A stretch of 64,000 bases of DNA from Bacteroidaceae bacterium (GCA_017619335.1 JAFZSP010000091.1:1-64000), one strand, 5' to 3'. Positions 1 to 8,352 are shown, counted from the first letter of the stretch. The notes: generated by a model not told the origin, from the letters alone. A program made the numbers and translations.

Positions 1-57
1 ATAAGGATTGACGGAAAAGAAGTTTTAAACTATAAGTTAAACTTTACCATAAATTAG
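1..57 (+). CDS. 3' end of an upstream gene (partial)
   Basis: Frame 1 is open from the window edge to a TAG at 55-57 and reads IRIDGKEVLNYKLNFTIN. The alternating hydrophobic pattern looks like the last beta-strands of a secreted protein. The next start codon follows one base later, as in an operon. Only 18 codons are visible, so the product cannot be named, and a chance open frame is possible. Confidence 0.4.
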   Translation: MRIDGKEVLNYKLNFTIN

Positions 58-58
58 T

Positions 59-359
59 ATGAAAGAAAGATTAGTTTTTACATTAGCTTTGTCAGCAATC
101 TGTCTGACATTGCATGCTCAAACAAAGCAGTTGGAGTATCGGTTGCAAAGTTGATGAAACATACATATACAAATATGGCGACTTCTATGAAGCAGAGATT
201 TCCACTTCTATAGGCAGTGCCCTTGTCCCCAATAGCACTAATCATCACCCTTTCGACCTCTCCGGTCGCCGCCTCACTGTGCCCTCCACCTCCTCTGTGG
301 GCTCTGTGCTCCCGAAGGGAGTGTATATTGAGAATGGGAAGAAGAGAGTGAGGAAGTGA
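59..359 (+). pseudogene. Frameshifted small exported protein with sorting tail
   Basis: An ATG at 59 opens a clear signal peptide (MKERLVFTLALSAICLTLHA, then QTKQ), but this frame stops at 152-154. The +1 frame, open from about 106 to a TGA at 357-359, carries on with protein-like sequence (WSIGCKVDETYIYKYGDFYE) and ends in the tail FDLSGRRL ... KGVYIENGKKRVRK shared by other secreted proteins here. The simplest reading is one short exported protein with a single frameshift between about 106 and 154. An ATG at 114 opens the second frame alone but lacks a signal peptide. The tail DNA (261-359) is almost identical to an orphan fragment at 8353-8442. A sequencing error rather than real decay cannot be excluded. 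Confidence 0.6.
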
Positions 360-399
360 GCTCGAGTGAGCTCAATTCTCCCGATGATACGGGCGATTC
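357..399 (+). repeat. Intergenic repeat, copy 1 (TGAGCTCGAxTGAGCTCA)
   Basis: The sequence after the stop of the frameshifted gene (TGAGCTCGAGTGAGCTCA, then TTCTCCCGATG and GGGCGATT) recurs at 2946-2990 after another small secreted-protein gene. In both places the element starts at or near the stop codon and lies before a gene for an exported protein. Confidence 0.5.
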
Positions 400-419
400 A
401 GAAGAAAAATCTCCATTTA

Positions 420-451
420 TTTGGACGTTCCAAGAATAAGTGCTACTTTTG
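420..451 (+). promoter_or_regulatory. Bacteroidetes-type promoter for the TPR/HTH regulator
   Basis: TTTG at 420-423, a 20-base spacer, and TACTTTTG at 444-451 match the TTTG/TAnnTTTG pattern. The downstream ATG at 495 fits this promoter and supports that start over the in-frame ATG at 366, which lies upstream of the promoter. Confidence 0.75.
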
Positions 452-494
452 CAGCAGAAAACTGAGAAACGCAACGACAGATATCATCAGTTCT

Positions 495-2381
495 ATGAAA
501 AAGAGCCTGTTCTTATTCATGCTGGGATTGCTGCTCCTCGCTGCCTGCGGGGGCGGCAAGCGGTACCATGCACTGATGCACGAGGCGGATTCGCTGCTCA
601 CGGCGGGTGATGCTGTGACGGCCTATCGTCTGCTGGCGGAGGCCGACTCACAGAAGACGGGCTGGAGCCGGCGGGAGGAGATGGACTATGAGCTGCTGAA
701 GGCACAGGCACAGAACCGGGCTTACGTGGATTTCCAGACAGACTCCGTGCTGCGCGTCGTCGCCCGTTACTATGACCGTCACGGCACCCCTAACCAGCGC
801 CTGAAGGCCCACTACCTGCTGGGCTGCACCTACCGTGACCTGCACGAGGCACCTAAAGCCTTGGAATGTTTCCATGATGCCATCGAATGTGCTGACACGC
901 TCTCTGTCGATTGTGACTTCAACGTATTGAGTTGTGTTTATTCACAGATGGCAGAACTGTATCATTATCAATTTCTTTTAACCCATGAAATATCAAGTCA
1001 CTACTTGTCAAGCAAATATGCATTACAGGCAGGAGATACTCTTAACGCCATTTATGAATATGCACAAAATGCATCAGCCTATATACTGGCAAATAGAAGT
1101 GATTCAGCAGAACAAATACTTCTACATGCAAAAGAACTATATCTCCAGCATGGTTGGAAGAAAAGATGGGCCTGGACATCACCACCACTCATGTTTATTT
1201 ATCTACGACAAGCTGGGAAGTTGGACAAAGTAAAGGAACTCATGGATTTCTATGAGAGAGAATCCGGACTTTTTGATGAGAATGGCATGTTGCCAGCCTC
1301 TAAGCGGATGTTCTTCCGTTACAAGGGCCAATACTATGAACAGAATGGACAATTGGACTCAGCTGAGTTCTTCTATAGAAAAATGCTACATTCCGACATG
1401 TCATATTCACAAGAGGACGCCATGTATCATGGTTTACTGAACGTGTTCGTCCAGCAAAACGATGTTGATTCCATTGTAAAATATGCGTTGCTCTACTGTC
1501 AATCTAATGACTCTTCTGTAGTTAAGAAAGACCGGCAACTGATGGCCCAAATGACAGGGAGTTATAACTATTCACGAATCAGGCAACAAGCAATAGAATT
1601 AAAAGCCAAGACGGCCAATGCCCGCTTTTTGATGACTGTTTTCATAGCACTATCTTTCTTCCTCGTCCTCTTTTCCGTTGGATTTTGGCTACGTAATAGG
1701 AGGAAACGATTACGGAAACAAATGGAGTTGAATCGTTTAAGGGAAGAACTGGCAGACGCTGAAAGCAAATATCAGGCTGAGATACAAGCTCTACGAATTT
1801 TAGAAGCAAACCATCAGAATATGATGGAACTTGCTCAACTCAAGTTACAAAGTTCTGATGGAGACGTCCAAGTGTATCGTACCAAGTTTGAAGAGGCACA
1901 ACAAGAACTGAATCAACTTACCGCCATTCATGAGGAAAGCCTCTCCCGCCATCAGTCTGAATTGAATAGCCTGAGAATGAGGATAGCAGAGTTGAAACAT
2001 TTTAGCACTTTGACAAAAGACCTTGAACAGGGACAATCATTCAAATCCACGGAAGTTGCCAGAAAGATTCTGAAAGCTGTGGGGAAGTCAAAGTTCGATT
2101 TACAGGAGGAAGATTGGAATAGTTTGACGCTTGAATTCAGTCAACATTACCCAACCTTGTTGTCCGACCTGCACAAATTGTACACCTCTCGTGAAGAAGT
2201 AATTCGGGTATGCATCCTTCTCATTCTCGGTTTGCGTGAAAGTGATATTGCCAATATTCTTCACGTTGGAAAGTCCGCAGTTTCAAATATCAAATCAGAT
2301 ATTAACAACACCTTCTTCAACGAAAAGTCATCCCGTTCTCTTTTCAAGAATCTGGAACAAAAATACGGATTGTTCTCATAA
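495..2381 (+). CDS. Membrane TPR / coiled-coil / HTH regulator, lipoprotein-like
   Basis: The 628-residue product begins with a lipoprotein-type signal (MKKSLFLFMLGLLLLAACGGG). A helical repeat region of TPR type fills residues of about 25-370. One membrane helix follows (about 377-398, FLMTVFIALSFFLVLF), then an Arg/Lys-rich stop-transfer, a long coiled coil (about 400-520), and a C-terminal helix-turn-helix (about 570-610, LRESDIANILHVGKSAVSNI). The layout is that of Bacteroidetes membrane-tethered one-component regulators, with a periplasmic TPR sensor and a cytoplasmic DNA-binding end. The ATG at 495 is chosen because it gives a signal peptide and follows a good promoter. It precedes the DUF3244/C25 peptidase operon and may control it through the repeats at 2424-2524 (inference). 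The combination of lipobox and internal helix is odd; the first segment may instead be a signal anchor. Confidence 0.8.
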   Translation: MKKSLFLFMLGLLLLAACGGGKRYHALMHEADSLLTAGDAVTAYRLLAEADSQKTGWSRREEMDYELLKAQAQNRAYVDFQTDSVLRVVARYYDRHGTPNQRLKAHYLLGCTYRDLHEAPKALECFHDAIECADTLSVDCDFNVLSCVYSQMAELYHYQFLLTHEISSHYLSSKYALQAGDTLNAIYEYAQNASAYILANRSDSAEQILLHAKELYLQHGWKKRWAWTSPPLMFIYLRQAGKLDKVKELMDFYERESGLFDENGMLPASKRMFFRYKGQYYEQNGQLDSAEFFYRKMLHSDMSYSQEDAMYHGLLNVFVQQNDVDSIVKYALLYCQSNDSSVVKKDRQLMAQMTGSYNYSRIRQQAIELKAKTANARFLMTVFIALSFFLVLFSVGFWLRNRRKRLRKQMELNRLREELADAESKYQAEIQALRILEANHQNMMELAQLKLQSSDGDVQVYRTKFEEAQQELNQLTAIHEESLSRHQSELNSLRMRIAELKHFSTLTKDLEQGQSFKSTEVARKILKAVGKSKFDLQEEDWNSLTLEFSQHYPTLLSDLHKLYTSREEVIRVCILLILGLRESDIANILHVGKSAVSNIKSDINNTFFNEKSSRSLFKNLEQKYGLFS

Positions 2382-2419
2382 TTCTTAATCACCACCATCT
2401 TAATACACCTTTTATGAAT

Positions 2420-2524
2420 TATAGTGAACTTTTTCCTTCACTATAAAACACATTGGCTTTCTGTTAGATACGCTACAATTAACCTCATTTAACAAGCCTT
2501 TGGTGAATTTTGGTGAACTTTTTC
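2420..2524 (+). promoter_or_regulatory. Direct repeats GTGAACTTTTTC and hairpin upstream of the peptidase operon
   Basis: GTGAACTTTTTC occurs exactly at 2424-2435 and 2513-2524, with a related GTGAATTTTGG at 2503. The first copy forms the left side of a perfect 9-bp stem (TATAGTGAA 2420-2428 with TTCACTATA 2437-2445). The second copy ends 11 bases before the -33 box of the next promoter, where an activator would sit. The hairpin may also end the upstream transcript. Function is inferred. Confidence 0.45.
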
Positions 2525-2535
2525 TTACGAAAATG

Positions 2536-2567
2536 TTTGGCAGTACTCTTTTTATGCCCTACCTTTG
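2536..2567 (+). promoter_or_regulatory. Promoter of the DUF3244 / C25 peptidase operon
   Basis: TTTG at 2536-2539, a 20-base spacer, and TACCTTTG at 2560-2567. The first ATG (2596) lies 28 bases further on. The next genes follow on the same strand without another match to this pattern until 6620. Confidence 0.8.
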
Positions 2568-2595
2568 CAGCGTTTAATCATAAAAGAACAAGAAA

Positions 2596-2958
2596 ATGAC
2601 TAAGAAAAATCTTTTATTCGTGTTGATGTTGGTTACAATGTTACCAATATCTGAAGTAGTTGCATCTCCCATTCTTTTGGATCTTCAGATTCAAATTGAG
2701 GATCCAAGCGAGGACAATGGACACCACAGAAGTCCTGTGGACACCCCTGTCTTCTATCTTGACGGCTACACGCTGACGGCCTCGTCCAACACGGTGGGCT
2801 CCACTGTGGAACTGAAGGATGAGACGGGCACTGTTGTCTTCTCCACCTATGTTTATATAGAGGGAGACATCAACCTGCCCAGCTACCTCAGCGGCACCTA
2901 CACCATCGAGGTCACCCGCGATGGTATCACCTTCCAAGGAGAAATTGAGCTCGAATGA
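2596..2958 (+). CDS. Small secreted DUF3244-type protein
   Basis: The 120-residue protein has a signal peptide (MTKKNLLFVLMLVTMLPISEVVA) and a mature part of about 95 residues with an immunoglobulin-like strand pattern (VFYLDGYTLTASSNTVGSTVELKDE ending GTYTIEVTRDGITFQGEIELE, given here in pieces). This resembles DUF3244, a short Bacteroidetes-only secreted family of unknown function. It is the first gene after the promoter at 2536-2567 and lies 71 bases before a T9SS-sorted protein and a C25 peptidase. It might act as a chaperone, inhibitor or adaptor for them, but that is only a guess from position. It has no sorting tail, so it probably stays in the periplasm or is released. Confidence 0.75.
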   Translation: MTKKNLLFVLMLVTMLPISEVVASPILLDLQIQIEDPSEDNGHHRSPVDTPVFYLDGYTLTASSNTVGSTVELKDETGTVVFSTYVYIEGDINLPSYLSGTYTIEVTRDGITFQGEIELE

Positions 2959-2990
2959 GCTCATTTCTCCCGATGGAATGGGTGATTTTT
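2946..2990 (+). repeat. Intergenic repeat, copy 2, hairpin-forming
   Basis: TGAGCTCGAATGAGCTCA followed by TTTCTCCCGATG repeats the element at 357. Here the flanks extend the pairing (GGAGAAATTGAGCTC at 2938-2952 with GAGCTCATTTCTCC at 2957-2970, one base bulged), so RNA could fold across the stop codon of the DUF3244 gene. A short T-run (2986-2990) follows. It could be an attenuator inside the operon. Confidence 0.45.
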
Positions 2991-3029
2991 CTATTTAATC
3001 AATTTTACAAACTAAACAAATCACAACTC

Positions 3030-4238
3030 ATGAAGAAGTCAATCCTTTTCACCATGATCATTAGCTTTGCAAGTATTGCACACGCACAATTAATAATGGA
3101 CTCCATAGGTCATATCAGCATAAATACCAATCCGACAGAAAAATATGGGATCAAAATGTATAGTTCCACAAGCACAATGGGTACTTTAGAAGCAATCCGT
3201 TATCCAACAGGTGCAGAGGATCCCTCTTATCCTTGGTCTTTGGCGATTAATGCTCGAGCAGATCATATTAGAAACACTTATTCCTTTGGCGTTCGTGCCC
3301 AAGCCACTAATGCAATTAATATCGGAGTTGGGCGCTGTTTCGGAGTTTATGGTGAAGCTTGTGGTGCAACTAATGGATACAATTATGGCCTTTATGGTGT
3401 AATTGGAAGCGAAAATGGTGCTGGAGTGTATGGATCAACGGTTTATGATATGGGACAGGCTCTTGACCAACGCTATGCCGGTTATTTCCGTGGTCCTGTA
3501 AAAGTGCAGGGTAATCTCACCGTGACTGGAAATATCAGTGGTGTGATGGTGAGTGCTCCTTCACCTCAATCTGGCAGTTCATCCATCAATGTTTCGAGGA
3601 ATATTACTTCTGGCCACCTTGCAGACCAGCTCACATCATTGGATGTCAGTACCTTCTACCATGACATTCCCACACCAGCCAAAAACCAGACTGCAACTTC
3701 TGATACAGCCGAAATAGAAATCCCTCTCACGTTGATGGAAGAACAAGTCCTCAGCAAGCAGCATTATGGCTTGGATGCCGAACAGTTGGAAGAGTTGTTC
3801 CCCGACCTCGTGTATGAGAATGAAGACGGAACAAAGAGCATCAACTATGTGGAGATGGTTCCTATCCTGGTGCAAGCCATCAAGGAACTGAAAGCCGATA
3901 TAAGCGAGTTACGAAATGCAGGCGCAACCAAGAAAGCAAAAAAGACTACAGGTATCAGCAATGCCGTGACTGTTCAAGTGCTGTCTCTCGGGCAGAACAA
4001 GCCCAATCCCTGTTCTAGCTCTACTGCCATTGCTGTCACCATCCCAGAGAGTGTCCAATCGGCCGTTCTGTGTATCTATGACCTCAATGGCAAGAAACAG
4101 CAGGAAATGACCATTGATGTCCGTGGCAAGCAAACCGTACAATTAGATGCCTCCTCACTCGCTGAAGGAATGTACCTTTACAGCCTGATAGCTGATGGAC
4201 AGGTGGTGCAGACAAGACGAATGATCATTGAAAAGTAA
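3030..4238 (+). CDS. T9SS-sorted surface protein with S74-like segment
   Basis: The 402-residue protein begins MKKSILFTMIISFASIAHAQ, a signal peptide cut after AHA. Residues of about 20-190 are a Gly/Ala/Tyr-rich beta region resembling phage tail-fibre-like proteins. At about 235-300 the motif LDAEQLEELFPDLV ... INYVEMVPILVQAIKELK resembles the intramolecular chaperone (peptidase S74) signature. The last ~80 residues are a type A T9SS sorting domain (LGQNKPNP, IYDLNGKK, LAEGMYLYSL). The product should be exported through the T9SS and anchored at the surface or released. The ATG at 3030 is chosen over 2955 because only it gives a signal peptide. It sits 16 bases before the C25 peptidase gene. 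Confidence 0.8.
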   Translation: MKKSILFTMIISFASIAHAQLIMDSIGHISINTNPTEKYGIKMYSSTSTMGTLEAIRYPTGAEDPSYPWSLAINARADHIRNTYSFGVRAQATNAINIGVGRCFGVYGEACGATNGYNYGLYGVIGSENGAGVYGSTVYDMGQALDQRYAGYFRGPVKVQGNLTVTGNISGVMVSAPSPQSGSSSINVSRNITSGHLADQLTSLDVSTFYHDIPTPAKNQTATSDTAEIEIPLTLMEEQVLSKQHYGLDAEQLEELFPDLVYENEDGTKSINYVEMVPILVQAIKELKADISELRNAGATKKAKKTTGISNAVTVQVLSLGQNKPNPCSSSTAIAVTIPESVQSAVLCIYDLNGKKQQEMTIDVRGKQTVQLDASSLAEGMYLYSLIADGQVVQTRRMIIEK

Positions 4239-4254
4239 AAATAGAATATTGAAT

Positions 4255-6612
4255 ATGAATAAGCACGTGTTATCTTTATTATACCTATTACTATGTGTTG
4301 TAACAATAAGAGCACAAAAAACCATCTCACTAAAGACGCTGACAGAGATTGGAGAAGTGGGACAGGCCATAGCCTTGCGAGATATCAAAGAGACAAAAAA
4401 TGGTGTTATTGTAACATACTGTTTAAACAATATCATTTTGCAAGATGACCCTTTATATAAGAATTCCAAATCTGTCAAGATTGAAGGTTTTTGGCCAAAC
4501 AGTAATGTGGGCGAGCCTGCGGTACTATCTAGATTGGATACTTTTGTTATTCCAGAAACAGGGGCGACAATTGTCATAAGTGACAGTGCATTTGTTGAAA
4601 TCCCCATGGAAATCTCTCCTGCAAGACCCGTACTTCCCAATAGCGGGAATGATTCATTTACACAGAATAATGTTTTACCAATAAGCGAATTTAGGGGGGT
4701 ATTTCCTTCAAATCTAATTTCGACTACACGCAATGATAACTACCGTGGGCAACAACTATTAGAGGTCTGTATTACACCAGTACAATATGATTATGCTAAT
4801 AAGAAAGTACGTGTGTTCACAAGGATTCAGTATCGTGTTCAATATGATGTTGTGAATTTGAAGAAATCCCTATTAAAGTTTTCTAAGGATAGAATTAATG
4901 GTAATACATTCCTTGATAACATAGCACTAAACATCCAATCACACGAACTGGAAGAAAATCAGAAGACATCAGAAAAATTAACAGGGGACATCTCTAGCAA
5001 GTATTTGATAATTTCTGTTCCTAAATACGCCACAGCTGTGAACAGATTTGCAGAATGGAAGAGAACGCTTGGTTTTGACGTGAGGATTTCGATGAGGGAG
5101 TCTTGGGATACAACAATGGTGAAAAATGTAGTTCATAATGCATACGACTTGGACAATATCGAATACCTGCTGATTATTGGTGGGCATAATGATGTGCCTG
5201 GTGTTATTAGAGACCAAATTTTTAATTTTGAACATCATTATCACCCTACAGACCTTTATTATGGATGTATGAGCAGTGGCTACACTCCAGATATTTTCCG
5301 AGGTAGGATTCTTGTAAGCACAAGTGAAGAAGCGATGACTGTTGTTGACAAGATTATCAATTACGAGAAGAATCCTGTAGATGATGTTTCTTTTTATAGG
5401 AGAGGGGTTCATTGTGCATATTTTCAAGATTGGAATTATTACAAAAATGATACAATTCTAGTTCAGCCTATTGATGGGTATGAGGACAGAAGATTTGTTC
5501 TAACTTCTGAAAGAATTAGGAACGGGATGCTCAACATAATAGATAGTATCAAAAGAGTATATTTTACAGAAGATACCATTATTCCGACCCATTGGAATCA
5601 ACCTGATTTTGCAAATGGTGAAGAGATACCTGCAGAATTAAGGAAGCCATCATTTGCATGGAATGGAAGCAAGGAAGACATAAGGGATTATATAAATCAG
5701 AAAGCGTTATATGTTTTGATGAGAGGTCATGGTTCGGATTATGGTTGGTCGAAGCCACGATTTAGTAGCCTCACACTTCGCCATTTAAATAATGGACGGT
5801 TTTTGCCTATAGTTTTTTCAATTTGTTGTCAAACAGGGCAGTTTGATAGAGCCAAGTGTTTTTGTGAACGCTTTCTAAAAAAAGAAAATGGTGGATGCGT
5901 AGCCATTTTTGGTGCAACGGAATCCAGCCTTTCTGGCCCCAACGATGTCTTGGCAGAAGGTATGTTCGATGCTATATGGCCGTCTTTGAATCTGCGTCCT
6001 CAGTTTGGAATTATCAATGGTACATCTTATTCTCCAACACCAACTCCAACTTATCGCTTAGGGCAAATCCTTGACCAAGGAATAAAAAGAACAGACGAAG
6101 CATATTTGAATACAAATAGAGCATGGTATCCGCGATATACCTCGGAACTATTCCATTGTTTTGGCGATCCAAGTATGATGATTTACACGGAAAAACCAGG
6201 AACCTTCTCTAATGCCACTATACATAGACTCAATAATGGCATGATTTCTGTAAACACAGGTGGCCTTCTTGCAACAATATCGTTCTATAACAGAAGAACG
6301 GGTGAAGTGTATTCATATAGAGGTTATTCTGCATCTTACACAGGTGATTCTGAAACATCTGTTTGCATTTCTGCACATAACATGATTCCCTATTTAGACG
6401 AAGGGACACTTTACATTCAAAACCAAACGTTGGCAGATGGAGGATACTTTGAGGCGGAAACGATAAAGGTAGGTAAAAGTGTCACAAATACCCATCCACA
6501 TGGGAACGTTAACTTCTTGCAAGGTAATTACCATTTAGAGGGTAAACAGGTCGAATTGCATCCAGGGACAACAATTTCTGTTGGAACGACAATGGAAATC
6601 AAAAATAAATAG
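4255..6612 (+). CDS. Gingipain-like cysteine peptidase (family C25)
   Basis: The 785-residue protein starts MNKHVLSLLYLLLCVVTIRAQ (signal peptide), then has a propeptide-like N-terminal region and a C25 peptidase domain from about residue 240. The catalytic pair is visible: His492 in MRGHGSDYGW and Cys524/Cys525 in FSICCQTGQF. The 33-residue spacing from His to the second Cys is the same as His211-Cys244 of Arg-gingipain. The C-terminus (GNVNFLQGNYHLEGKQVELHPG, shown here in part) is a beta-rich end without a recognisable T9SS sorting domain, unusual for a gingipain relative. The start at 4255 gives the cleaner signal peptide than 4228. The gene is visibly richer in A/T than the fumarase/RadA block. 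Substrate cannot be told from sequence. Confidence 0.85.
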   Translation: MNKHVLSLLYLLLCVVTIRAQKTISLKTLTEIGEVGQAIALRDIKETKNGVIVTYCLNNIILQDDPLYKNSKSVKIEGFWPNSNVGEPAVLSRLDTFVIPETGATIVISDSAFVEIPMEISPARPVLPNSGNDSFTQNNVLPISEFRGVFPSNLISTTRNDNYRGQQLLEVCITPVQYDYANKKVRVFTRIQYRVQYDVVNLKKSLLKFSKDRINGNTFLDNIALNIQSHELEENQKTSEKLTGDISSKYLIISVPKYATAVNRFAEWKRTLGFDVRISMRESWDTTMVKNVVHNAYDLDNIEYLLIIGGHNDVPGVIRDQIFNFEHHYHPTDLYYGCMSSGYTPDIFRGRILVSTSEEAMTVVDKIINYEKNPVDDVSFYRRGVHCAYFQDWNYYKNDTILVQPIDGYEDRRFVLTSERIRNGMLNIIDSIKRVYFTEDTIIPTHWNQPDFANGEEIPAELRKPSFAWNGSKEDIRDYINQKALYVLMRGHGSDYGWSKPRFSSLTLRHLNNGRFLPIVFSICCQTGQFDRAKCFCERFLKKENGGCVAIFGATESSLSGPNDVLAEGMFDAIWPSLNLRPQFGIINGTSYSPTPTPTYRLGQILDQGIKRTDEAYLNTNRAWYPRYTSELFHCFGDPSMMIYTEKPGTFSNATIHRLNNGMISVNTGGLLATISFYNRRTGEVYSYRGYSASYTGDSETSVCISAHNMIPYLDEGTLYIQNQTLADGGYFEAETIKVGKSVTNTHPHGNVNFLQGNYHLEGKQVELHPGTTISVGTTMEIKNK

Positions 6613-6619
6613 TTATTTT

Positions 6620-6651
6620 TTTGTTCAAATATGTTTTTCTTCTTACCTTTG
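6620..6651 (+). promoter_or_regulatory. Promoter of the small BspA-like gene
   Basis: TTTG at 6620-6623, a 20-base spacer, and TACCTTTG at 6644-6651, with the ATG at 6680. The LRR gene therefore seems to be its own transcription unit although it directly follows the peptidase. Confidence 0.8.
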
Positions 6652-6679
6652 CAGCAAATTTCATTAAACACTGAGAATT

Positions 6680-7477
6680 ATGAAAAGAGTATTATTGCTT
6701 TTGATTTTGCAAATATCCAGTATTGTAAGCTTTGCAGACGAATACAAGGATACTGTCTATAATGTGATATACACGTTTGACCCAGCAGGAACCTCAGCCG
6801 AGGTTAAGCCTGGAGAGGAATGGGATCCTACTGATGACGGTGCTACGGGGTATTCGATTCCCGGTTCTCCGGATGCCAAAGCTGAAATCGTCATTCTTGA
6901 CAGGTTCTCTGTGGATGGAAAAGAGTACACCGTGAAAAAAATAGGTGACTACGCATTCCTAAAAATGAGGAACATCCTTTCAGTCTCCATTCCCTCTTCT
7001 ATTGAAGTTGTTGGTGCTGGAGCCTTCATGGGTTGTACCTCATTGTCAAATGTTGTTCTGTCTGAAGGTCTAAAGTCAATTGGACGTGGAGCTTTCGAAT
7101 GGACCGGTCTGTTGTCAATCACGATTCCATCTAGTGTAGAGAGTATTGAGTTAGCTGCTTTCTCGACCACACCCTTAAAGACCATTACATCTCTGATAGA
7201 ATCACCCTTTGAAGTGCCAAACATTTGCAAACCATCTCAGCAGGAACAAATAATCCTACGTGTACCTGTCGGTACTAAATCCAAATATGAAGCGACATCT
7301 GGTTGGAATCAGTTTGGCACCATTGAGGAGTTTTTCCCAACGGGTATAGACTTCCCCGACTCCTTTAACCATATATCCTCCACTCAAAGCCTCTTCGACC
7401 TCTCCGGCCGCCGCCTCGTGGCACCGCCAGCCAAGGGAGTGTATATTGAGGAGGGAAAGAAGAGAGTGAGAAAGTAA
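6680..7477 (+). CDS. Small secreted BspA-like leucine-rich repeat protein
   Basis: The 265-residue protein has a signal peptide (MKRVLLLLILQISSIVSFA). A short lead-in follows, then four LRR_5 units of treponemal/BspA type at about residues 75-170 (IGDYAFLKMRNILSVSIPSS, VGAGAFMGCTSLSNVVL, IGRGAFEWTGLLSITIPSS, IELAAFSTTPL). A spacer 'VPVGTKSKYEATSGWNQFGTI' (in part) is typical of the end of such blocks. The C-terminus is FDLSGRRLVAPPAKGVYIEE plus GKKRVRK, the short tail shared by secreted proteins in this window. BspA-type LRRs often serve in adhesion; the ligand is unknown. It is a miniature relative of the giant protein at 52269-64000. Confidence 0.85.
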   Translation: MKRVLLLLILQISSIVSFADEYKDTVYNVIYTFDPAGTSAEVKPGEEWDPTDDGATGYSIPGSPDAKAEIVILDRFSVDGKEYTVKKIGDYAFLKMRNILSVSIPSSIEVVGAGAFMGCTSLSNVVLSEGLKSIGRGAFEWTGLLSITIPSSVESIELAAFSTTPLKTITSLIESPFEVPNICKPSQQEQIILRVPVGTKSKYEATSGWNQFGTIEEFFPTGIDFPDSFNHISSTQSLFDLSGRRLVAPPAKGVYIEEGKKRVRK

Positions 7478-7630
7478 AGAGTGAAAAATGAAAAGTGAAT
7501 CCTTCGGGGCCATACGGAAATGTGCGACCTCTTTTGCTGCGGAAAGGATGGCCTTGAACTAACCCTTCATCGCGAAAAGTAGCCTTTTTCAACTTTTCTG
7601 TTCCTCATTCTTTAGATTTTCCGAAATTTA

Positions 7631-7662
7631 TTTGGCAATTCTAAAAGCAGTCGTTATCTTTG
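7631..7662 (+). promoter_or_regulatory. Promoter of the higBA pair
   Basis: TTTG at 7631-7634, a 20-base spacer, and TATCTTTG at 7655-7662; the toxin ATG is at 7684. The antitoxin probably represses here, as is usual for type II systems, but no clear operator palindrome was recognised. Confidence 0.75.
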
Positions 7663-7683
7663 CCCCCAAAATTGTGAAATGAC

Positions 7684-7980
7684 ATGAGAATAATAGCCAA
7701 GAGTACATTGGTGGAATACTATACCAAGAATCCTCAGGCAAAATCTGCCCTGGAGGAATGGTACGAGAAAACGAAGAAGTCTGAATGGACTTGCTTTGCT
7801 GATATAAAGAACACTTTTAACAGTGTTGATGCTGTGGGCAATCAGCGGTATGTGTTTAACATCAAGGGCAACGACTATCGTCTGGTTGTGTTGATACTCT
7901 TTACTCCCAAGACGGTCTATATCCGTTTCGTGGGAACACATAAAGAATATGATGCAATAAAGGACATTCAAAACATATAA
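7684..7980 (+). CDS. higB: HigB-type toxin (RelE/HigB mRNA interferase family)
   Basis: The 98-residue protein matches the HigB_toxin family in length and pattern. It opens with a short helix (MRIIAKSTLVEYYTKNP), has the conserved AKSALEEWYEKTKKSEW segment, NRYVFNI-like NQRYVFNIKGNDYRLVV strands, and the end VYIRFVGTHKEYDAI. Family members cleave mRNA on the ribosome. Toxin precedes antitoxin, the typical HigBA order, with only 4 bases between the genes. The promoter at 7631-7662 serves both. Nothing suggests inactivation. Confidence 0.88.
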   Translation: MRIIAKSTLVEYYTKNPQAKSALEEWYEKTKKSEWTCFADIKNTFNSVDAVGNQRYVFNIKGNDYRLVVLILFTPKTVYIRFVGTHKEYDAIKDIQNI

Positions 7981-7984
7981 AGGT

Positions 7985-8350
7985 ATGGCACAGATTAAGA
8001 ATGAAGCTGCCTATAGGGCAGCCATGCACAGAATAGACGAACTGCTTCCTTTGGTGAACGACCACACGCCTGAGGATGACCCCAACTATCTGGAACTGGA
8101 TATGATTTCGGATTTGGTGGAAGAGTATGAGGATATTCATTACCCCATCAGCAAGCCGTCATTGATAGACATCATCAAACTGAGACTCTACGAGATGGGA
8201 ATCACTCAGTCGAAGTTGGCAGAGATTCTCGGACTGAGCAATGCACGGGTCAGCGAGATTCTGAACGGCAAGAGCGAACCGTCCTTGAAAATCGGACGTG
8301 AACTGAGTCGAAAGTTGAACATCGACCCTGCAGTGGTGCTTGGAGTATAA
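7985..8350 (+). CDS. higA: HigA-type antitoxin with XRE helix-turn-helix
   Basis: The 121-residue protein has an acidic N-terminal part (residues 1-60, ending DLVEEYEDIHYPI) that probably covers the toxin. A C-terminal HTH_XRE domain follows at about 65-118 (ITQSKLAEILGLSNARVSEI, PSLKIGRELSRKLNI). It should neutralise HigB and repress the promoter at 7631-7662. The HTH is at the C-terminal half, as in other HigA proteins. Its stop codon is followed two bases later by a stray fragment of a sorting-tail gene, so sequence has been inserted or deleted right behind the antitoxin. Confidence 0.88.
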   Translation: MAQIKNEAAYRAAMHRIDELLPLVNDHTPEDDPNYLELDMISDLVEEYEDIHYPISKPSLIDIIKLRLYEMGITQSKLAEILGLSNARVSEILNGKSEPSLKIGRELSRKLNIDPAVVLGV

Positions 8351-8352
8351 TA

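Noticed and set aside
366..494. N-terminal extension of the TPR/HTH regulator from an ATG at 366
   Set aside because: It would place the promoter inside the gene and hide the signal peptide that begins at 495.
2955..3029. N-terminal extension of the T9SS-sorted protein
   Set aside because: The ATG at 3030 gives a good signal peptide; the extension overlaps the repeat element and the preceding stop codon.
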